The position numbers and the translations under genes were made by a program. A model generated the notes under the pieces. The model was not told the origin of the DNA and did no database searches. It saw only the letters and a program-made list of their open reading frames with translations. Below, in pieces: positions 58,696 to 64,000 of a stretch of DNA of 64,000 bases. Positions within the stretch are counted from its first letter, which is position 1; each line of letters begins with the position of its first letter. The DNA lies in contig JAGDZU010000002.1 in assembly GCA_049115575.1 (NCBI GenBank), forward strand, positions 124,001 through 188,000, given 5' to 3'. Source of the stretch: JAHEKB01 sp049115575. GTDB lineage: Bacteria; Bacteroidota; Bacteroidia; NS11-12g; UBA9320.

Positions 58696-61272
58696 CTATT
58701 CAGGTTCTTTTAACAACCAGATTTTACCGTCTTTGATTTCGAAATCTTCGTAATCATTGAAAGTATTATAACCGAGAACCAGCTTGCTTCTTTCCTCAGT
58801 CATTTTACAACGAACATTGGTAAAGACCATGTCGCCAATCTTAAGTTCCGGTATAGTAAAAGATGTGCTATAGACTTTCATACCGTTGGGCAGTTTTATC
58901 TTGTCTTTGCCATCCTTAAAGTCAGCTAGAGTAATTACTTTACTGTTAAGCAATTGTACTACTACCTCTTGTGAAATTAGAGTTCTGCGTTCCTCACCAT
59001 TAAAAAGAAGCTTCATTTTCTTTCTACCGGCATAAGCATATACATAACCTAAATCTCTAGACATAGACATTGGGATTACGTCATATTTAGCCATGAGTGC
59101 AATGCTATCTGCCATTTCTTGGTCTCTTACCTCTTGTAATTCTTGAGCTCTCAAGAAACTATCAATGTTTCCTTTAGTGTCTATGATATATTGGCGTTGC
59201 TGATCTAGAAGATATGGACTATAAATAGACCCTTTACCCAATAGAGCAGAATCATTTCTCAATTCGTAATCAATTCCAATTGAAAGCACATCGAAATTAC
59301 AGTTTACCACTTTTACCGTAGTACGTCTGTTTTGCTGGTGCTCGTCATCTGTACAATCTACTCGTCTATTGCCCTCGCATTCACAATGGTTTACCAACTG
59401 AGATTCTCCATAACCTCTTGCTTCAAGACGGAAAGGATTAATCTCGCCATTGTCAATCAAATAAGATATTGCCGAATCTGCACGTCTCTGAGATAATGCT
59501 CTGTTATATTCAAAATCAGCTCTACAATCTGTATGAGACCCTAGCTCTACCTTCATTTTTGGATACTTCTTCAATTTGGCAATCAAATCATCCAATATAG
59601 GCTTGGCATCATCTCTAATAAATGACTCATCCAAATCGTAATAGATAGGAAGCACAAAAACATCATTACAAGTATTTTTCAAACAAAAGTCTTTGATATG
59701 CTGGCAATCCAGGGAATTCTCAACACCCATAGTGCTCACATATTGAGGCTTGGCATCATAATAGTAATCTGCTCTTTTAGTTACCTCTATGGTATAATTA
59801 GTATTGATGCTCAATGGGGTTTCATAGTATCCTTTGGCATCTGTTAGCAAACGTATCTTGGTAGTGTCGTTATTGTTGCTAATTACTACCATTGCCTCTG
59901 CTATAGCTGTTCCACTATCGCAATCAGTTACCTGACCTTTTAGTGTACAAACAATCGGCTCCATATGGAACTCGAATATGTCGTCTTTCTCTTTCTTACG
60001 GTTTGAAGTGAAATAACCGTGTTCTTTAGTGTTGTCTAAAATAATACCGAAATCATCCGCATTGGAATTAATCGGACTTTTCATATTTACTGGTACATTC
60101 CAGTCCGTTGGTCCATCACCAGATTTGGTAGCATTAAATATGTCTAATCCTCCCATTCCCGGATGTCCGTCTGAAGAGAAGTACAAAGAACCGTCTTTGT
60201 GCATGTAAGGAAACATTTCATTTCCTTCAGTATTAATTTGAGGTCCAAGGTTAATGGGATCACTCCAAGTTCTTCCTCTTCTCACATAAGTTACCATCCA
60301 AACATCTTGAGTGGCGTTTACTTCTCCAGTATCTCCATAACCTCCAGGTCTGTCAGAAACAAAATACATGGTCTTGTCGTCTGGAGATAAAGTTGGATGT
60401 CCGTAGTTCCATCTGTTTTCTTGAGTTTCGTCCTTACAAAAATCAAGAGGCTCTTCTTCCATTTCGTAACCAAGTCCAACTTTTCGAGCTTCGAAAATCT
60501 TACAATTTGGCTCCTTCCCATCTTCTCCATTACACTGAGTGATGTACATTTTGGAATAACGCTTGTTAAAAGCGATTACACCATCGTTGTATTTTGTGTT
60601 GAGTCCTTCAACTATAGTAGGCTGGCCCCATTTTTCTTTTCCTCTTTTCCCTTCCATCTTGAGAATCCAAACATCTGTATGATATCTTCCTGTCCATACA
60701 TAACTCTCTTTTGAACGACCTTCTTCTCTATCGGAAGTAAACATCATGGTCTTGGCCCTGCGGTCTGCCCACATTGGAGAGAAGTCGTCTGAAGCAGTTT
60801 CATTGGCGGGTTTGAATTCTTCCACTGTGTATCTAGTTCGTTCCTCTTTCCACTTCAAAGCAGATTCACAACCAACAATCATAGTTTCTACCCTTTCGTC
60901 ATCAGGTACCAGTTTCTGGTACTTCTTGAATTCAACCAGAGCTTCTTCAAATTTTCCTTGTTGCTTTTTGGCTTCAGCCAAGCGATAAATGACTATAGGA
61001 TCTTTTACACCGTACTTGATGGCACGTTCGTAATATTTTTCTGCACGCTTAGGATCATGATTGAGGCGATAACACTCTGCAGCTTGAAATACTGCTTTCT
61101 GTTTTTCTGCTCTGTCATCAGATTCATTTGCAATTTCTGCATAATAGGTAGCAGCCAAGGCATACTCTTTTCCTTCGAAGGCATGGTCAGCTTTCTTCAT
61201 ATTTACCCCGCATGAAGCTAGGATAATTAAGAGTGCCGACATAAAAAGGGTTGATTTATAATGTCTTAGCAT
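58696..61272 (-). CDS. OmpA/PorE-like TPR-propeller lipoprotein with C-terminal retropepsin-like domain
   Basis: About 858 residues; ATG 61272 gives a lipoprotein signal (LRHYKSTLFMSALLIILASCG). Numbering from the in-frame ATG 61293: TPR repeats 35-150, WD40/PD40 beta-propeller 155-445 (SPMWADRRAKTMMFTSDRE, PTLSPDDKTMYFVSDRPGG), carboxypeptidase-regulatory-like 448-520, OmpA domain 545-663 (LGSHTDCRADFEYNRALSQRRA). This is the domain order of T9SS PorE-type peptidoglycan-binding lipoproteins. Residues 755-862 form an extra domain resembling a retropepsin without the catalytic DTG. See findings. Confidence 0.88.
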   Translation of the reverse strand: MLRHYKSTLFMSALLIILASCGVNMKKADHAFEGKEYALAATYYAEIANESDDRAEKQKAVFQAAECYRLNHDPKRAEKYYERAIKYGVKDPIVIYRLAEAKKQQGKFEEALVEFKKYQKLVPDDERVETMIVGCESALKWKEERTRYTVEEFKPANETASDDFSPMWADRRAKTMMFTSDREEGRSKESYVWTGRYHTDVWILKMEGKRGKEKWGQPTIVEGLNTKYNDGVIAFNKRYSKMYITQCNGEDGKEPNCKIFEARKVGLGYEMEEEPLDFCKDETQENRWNYGHPTLSPDDKTMYFVSDRPGGYGDTGEVNATQDVWMVTYVRRGRTWSDPINLGPQINTEGNEMFPYMHKDGSLYFSSDGHPGMGGLDIFNATKSGDGPTDWNVPVNMKSPINSNADDFGIILDNTKEHGYFTSNRKKEKDDIFEFHMEPIVCTLKGQVTDCDSGTAIAEAMVVISNNNDTTKIRLLTDAKGYYETPLSINTNYTIEVTKRADYYYDAKPQYVSTMGVENSLDCQHIKDFCLKNTCNDVFVLPIYYDLDESFIRDDAKPILDDLIAKLKKYPKMKVELGSHTDCRADFEYNRALSQRRADSAISYLIDNGEINPFRLEARGYGESQLVNHCECEGNRRVDCTDDEHQQNRRTTVKVVNCNFDVLSIGIDYELRNDSALLGKGSIYSPYLLDQQRQYIIDTKGNIDSFLRAQELQEVRDQEMADSIALMAKYDVIPMSMSRDLGYVYAYAGRKKMKLLFNGEERRTLISQEVVVQLLNSKVITLADFKDGKDKIKLPNGMKVYSTSFTIPELKIGDMVFTNVRCKMTEERSKLVLGYNTFNDYEDFEIKDGKIWLLKEPE

Positions 61273-61351
61273 GGTAAGGGACATGGTGGTCATATAGAAA
61301 CGTCAAAAATCAAAAATTCTATATCTAAAAGCAAATAAAACTTCTTCAAAC

Positions 61352-61378
61352 AAAAAACCCCCTGATGTTCAGGGGGTT
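61352..61378 (-). terminator. intrinsic terminator of glnA
   Basis: Perfect 10-bp stem AACCCCCTGA / TCAGGGGGTT with 3-base loop; T6 tail on the minus strand. It lies 22 bases downstream of the glutamine synthetase stop. Confidence 0.92.
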
Positions 61379-61399
61379 GTGTGCTGTAGCCTGTTCAGT

Positions 61400-63562
61400 T
61401 TATCGTATAAATAGCATTTCTCGGTACTTGGGCAGCTTCCATAGTTCATCATCTACCATCATTTCTAGTTTGTCTACATGATAACGGATGTCGTCAAATG
61501 ACTCTTTTACTTCTCTGTGATAGGTGACTGCCTGCTCGTGTAAATCAGTCATTTTATTCGCTTTTCTTCTCGCATCTGTCATCCGGTCTACCAGCTGCTT
61601 TGCTTGGTCAATATGCTTTGAAATAGTCTCTACTAAACTAAGCTGACTTGATCCCACTGTCATTCCAGCTGACTTCAAAGCATTCACGTTGTCTGCCAAT
61701 CGACTTAAATAGTTAACCGCAGATGGTATCACATAAGTGTATGTTAGCTCATTGAGAACACGGCCTTCAATCTGAATTTTTTTAACATACTCTTCTTGCA
61801 TGATTTCAAGACGAGCATGTAGTTCAGGTTCAGTAAAAATATTGTTACTCACAAAAGTCTCCATAGCCTGTTCAGACAGATATGCGTCCAGAGATTCTGG
61901 AGTGTTTTTGATATTACTTAACCCTCTACGTTCTGCTTCTGCCACCCACTCATCTCCATAATTATTACCTTCAAAAATGATTGGTTTAGCCTTTGTTAAA
62001 GTTTGTCTCAGTTCACTGATAATTGCGTTCTGCTGGTCCTCGCCATTTGCAATTTGGGCATCAACCGAAGTTATAAATTTCTTAAGCTGATTCGCTACCG
62101 CTGTATTAAGAGCAGTCATTGGTTGAGCAGAATTCTTTGAAGAACCAACCGCTCGCAACTCAAATTTGTTGCCAGTAAATGCAAAAGGAGATGTTCTGTT
62201 TCTGTCTGTATTGTCAACCAATATTTCTGGAATATTGCTGATGTTTATGGTCTTGTTTCCGTTGTCCACTTCACTTGAAGCACCATTCTCAAAATCATCT
62301 AAAACACGTTTAAGTGTGGATCCCACAAATGCGGAAATAATTGCAGGAGGGGCTTCGTTGGCTCCAAGTCTGTGATCGTTTGCGGCTGATGCAATACTTG
62401 CACGTATTATGTCTGCATTGTCGTGAAGAGCAGCTAAAGTGTTAATGAAGAATGCCAAAAACAAAAGATTAGATTCGGGGTTGCTTCCTGGTGAAAGCAA
62501 ATTAACCCCAGTATTAGTAATCACTGACCAATTGTTGTGTTTACCTGATCCATTAATTCCAGCAAAGGGTTTTTCATGTAGTAAGACTCGGAAATTGTGC
62601 CTTTTGGCAATCTCATCCATAAGGTCCATCAACAATTGATTGTGGTCTATTGCCAGATTAACCCCTTCAAATAAGGGTGCGCATTCATATTGACCAGGAG
62701 CAACTTCATTATGTCTTGTTTTCAATGGGATGCCAAGTTTTAAGGCTTCCAACTCCAGATCGTACATATAGTTAAAAACCCTGTCTGGAATAGAACCAAA
62801 ATAATGATCATCCATCTGTTGACCTTTCGCAGGAGCATGTCCTATCAATGTTCTTTCGCAAAGCATAAGATCTGGTCTTGCTATAAACAAAGCTTCGTCA
62901 ACTAAAAAATATTCTTGCTCAATTCCCAAAGAGGCTTTGCATGTTGTAACGGCTTCATCGAAATAATTGCATAATGCAACAGCTTGATCTTCTAAGAATT
63001 TTAGAGATTTCAGAAGGGGAGCTTTATAATCCAAAGCCTCACCATTGTAAGAGACAAATACTGTTGGAATACATAAAGTTGATCCTGTGGAATTCTCATA
63101 AATGAAGGCTGGAGAGCTTGGGTCCCATGCCGTATATCCACGGGCTTCAAAAGTGTTTCTCAATCCACCGCTCGGCAAACTTGATGCATCAGGTTCTTGT
63201 TGAACAAGATTCCCAGCTGAAAACTTTTCTATAGCTTGACCATCTTTTCCATCGTAAAAAGAATCGTGTTTTTCTGCTGTGGAGCCTGTCAATGGTTGAA
63301 ACCAGTGAGTATAATGTGTTGCTCCTCTTTCAAGAGCCCATTTTTTCATACCATCAGCAATATGGGCTGCCATATCACGATTGATGGATATGCCATCTCT
63401 AATGGCCGTTGATACAGCAACATATGCCTCTTTGTTTAAATATTGCTGCATTGCAGCATCATCAAAAACATTACTTGCAAAGAGTTTTGGAATGGACTTT
63501 TCGGTAGAATTTAGGTGAACCACACCTCGGTTCTGTGCCTGGGTAATTGCTTGAAATCTCAT
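61400..63562 (-). CDS. glnN: glutamine synthetase type III
   Basis: ATP-dependent amidation of glutamate. About 720 residues from ATG 63562 (RFQAITQAQNRGVVHL); the frame extends to 63595 but a -7 element at 63578..63585 would put the transcription start after that codon. The length and motifs (GSIII N-terminal domain, EQEYFLVDEALF, HNEVAPGQYECAPLF, GINGSGKHNNWSV, GANEAPPAIISAF) are of type III, the form usual in Bacteroidota. It is monocistronic between its own -7 element and a strong terminator. Confidence 0.95.
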   Translation of the reverse strand: MRFQAITQAQNRGVVHLNSTEKSIPKLFASNVFDDAAMQQYLNKEAYVAVSTAIRDGISINRDMAAHIADGMKKWALERGATHYTHWFQPLTGSTAEKHDSFYDGKDGQAIEKFSAGNLVQQEPDASSLPSGGLRNTFEARGYTAWDPSSPAFIYENSTGSTLCIPTVFVSYNGEALDYKAPLLKSLKFLEDQAVALCNYFDEAVTTCKASLGIEQEYFLVDEALFIARPDLMLCERTLIGHAPAKGQQMDDHYFGSIPDRVFNYMYDLELEALKLGIPLKTRHNEVAPGQYECAPLFEGVNLAIDHNQLLMDLMDEIAKRHNFRVLLHEKPFAGINGSGKHNNWSVITNTGVNLLSPGSNPESNLLFLAFFINTLAALHDNADIIRASIASAANDHRLGANEAPPAIISAFVGSTLKRVLDDFENGASSEVDNGNKTINISNIPEILVDNTDRNRTSPFAFTGNKFELRAVGSSKNSAQPMTALNTAVANQLKKFITSVDAQIANGEDQQNAIISELRQTLTKAKPIIFEGNNYGDEWVAEAERRGLSNIKNTPESLDAYLSEQAMETFVSNNIFTEPELHARLEIMQEEYVKKIQIEGRVLNELTYTYVIPSAVNYLSRLADNVNALKSAGMTVGSSQLSLVETISKHIDQAKQLVDRMTDARRKANKMTDLHEQAVTYHREVKESFDDIRYHVDKLEMMVDDELWKLPKYREMLFIR

Positions 63563-63577
63563 ATTGACAACTAGTGG

Positions 63578-63585
63578 CAAAAGTA
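63578..63585 (-). promoter_or_regulatory. -7 element of the glutamine synthetase gene
   Basis: Minus-strand TACTTTTG (exact TAnnTTTG) followed by CCACTAG, 15 bases upstream of ATG 63562. No clear -33, so control by an activator or nitrogen regulator is possible. Confidence 0.45.
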
Positions 63586-63657
63586 GACTGAGCACTTATT
63601 GAGCTAGGCTAATGATTTTGATTTTAGCCCACAAAAAATCAACAGCAATCCACATTT

Positions 63658-64000
63658 CTATATTAGGCCTCCGACTTTTAATTTTTCAGCGTTTTCAGCC
63701 ATTTTCAACTCATCTATAATGCCTTGAATATCACCACCTAAGATTGCAGGAAGGTTGTACAATGTAAGATTAATTCTATGGTCTGTAACACGCCCTTGAG
63801 GAAAGTTATAAGTCCTAATCTTAGCAGATCTATCACCAGAAGAGACGAGGGTCTTTCTAGTTTTGGCAATTTCCTCTTGTTTTTTTAAAACCTCGGCTTC
63901 ATATAATCGGCTCCTCAATACAGAAAGTGCTTTGTCAAAGTTTTTATGTTGTGATCTTCCGTCTTGACACTCCACCACTATTCCAGTTGGAATATGTGTT
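63658..64000 (-). CDS. prfA: peptide chain release factor 1, C-terminal part
   Basis: Recognises UAA and UAG at the ribosome. The frame is open to the window end and encodes the C-terminal region THIPTGIVVECQDGRSQHKN, then DRSAKIRTYNFPQGRVTDHRINLTLYNL, characteristic of RF1 rather than RF2 (the RTYNxPQGRVTDHRI motif). The catalytic GGQ and the PxT stop-codon recognition motif lie beyond the window. The gene ends 73 bases upstream of the glutamine synthetase -7 element on the same strand. Confidence 0.94.
   Translation of the reverse strand, partial: THIPTGIVVECQDGRSQHKNFDKALSVLRSRLYEAEVLKKQEEIAKTRKTLVSSGDRSAKIRTYNFPQGRVTDHRINLTLYNLPAILGGDIQGIIDELKMAENAEKLKVGGLI

Noticed and set aside
1..64000. 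Anti-phage defence system, secondary-metabolite cluster or prophage
   Set aside because: I looked for restriction, CBASS, retron, toxin-antitoxin, NRPS/PKS and phage structural genes and saw none; nearly all genes are housekeeping, respiratory or envelope types.

Overview
The window is AT-rich, gene-dense DNA from a free-living, probably marine or aquatic member of the Bacteroidota (Flavobacteriales-like; I cannot place it more finely). The signs are a C-terminal type IX secretion sorting domain (47402..48184), a CcoN-CcoO fusion in the cbb3 oxidase cluster, type III glutamine synthetase, many DUF families typical of the phylum (DUF4292, DUF2723, DUF2795, DUF4468-like, DUF6249-like), -7 promoter elements of the form TAnnTTTG, few Shine-Dalgarno sequences, and frequent TTG starts that overlap the preceding stop codon. 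I see no phage, insertion sequence, CRISPR array or rRNA operon. Both ends cut genes: a sugar nucleotidyltransferase on the left and prfA on the right.

Layout. 1-4.7 kb: nucleotidyltransferase, TPR lipoprotein, DUF4292 lipoprotein, 3-hydroxyacyl-CoA dehydrogenase and a degenerate Rieske-like lipoprotein in one overlapping operon. 4.7-13.5 kb: YegP, an MDR oxidoreductase, metG with an EamA permease, DUF1232, a HAD hydrolase, outer-membrane and secreted proteins, and an M1 aminopeptidase. 13.5-15 kb: two tRNA genes in unusually structured surroundings, a DUF5995-like protein and a small membrane protein. 15-19.7 kb: acyl-lipid desaturase, then a minus-strand group with moeA, mobA, a TauE/SafE permease and a PqqB-like lipoprotein.

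19.7-33.7 kb is the most coherent block. It starts with a sensor kinase whose PAS domain closely resembles the heme PAS domain of FixL, and a regulator that fuses a receiver domain to a CRP/FNR-type DNA-binding protein. Then come a rhodanese, two universal stress proteins with three small uncharacterised proteins, and the complete cbb3 oxidase set ccoI-ccoS-ccoNO-ccoQ-ccoP-ccoG-ccoH plus a TauE-like membrane protein. I read this as an oxygen-sensing and microaerobic respiration locus in which FixL, FixJ and FixK functions are compressed into two proteins.

33.7-42.7 kb: an ECF sigma/anti-sigma pair, prc protease, ndk, a DHH phosphoesterase with a FKBP-like lipoprotein and an alpha/beta hydrolase, rimK-rimB, and a FabH-type ketosynthase. 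42.7-47.3 kb: rimP-nusA-infB with a terminator-like hairpin in its leader. 47.4-57.4 kb: T9SS cargo, the large DUF2723 membrane protein, rlmB, an HscA-like Hsp70, rlmN and an Omp28-like lipoprotein. 57.5-64 kb: purM, an OmpA/PorE-like lipoprotein with an unexpected C-terminal retropepsin-like fold, glnA type III and the end of prfA.

Two architectural themes recur. Seven of nine convergent gene pairs abut or overlap at their stop codons. Translation and growth genes (a tRNA, metG, hscA, rimP-nusA-infB, ndk) carry GC-rich CGCC/CGGCC tracts directly after the -7 element, reminiscent of stringent-control discriminators. No stretch longer than about 300 bases lacks a gene; the largest gaps are the tRNA region 13539..14009 (described below) and 11503..11669, where I see only likely promoter sequence.
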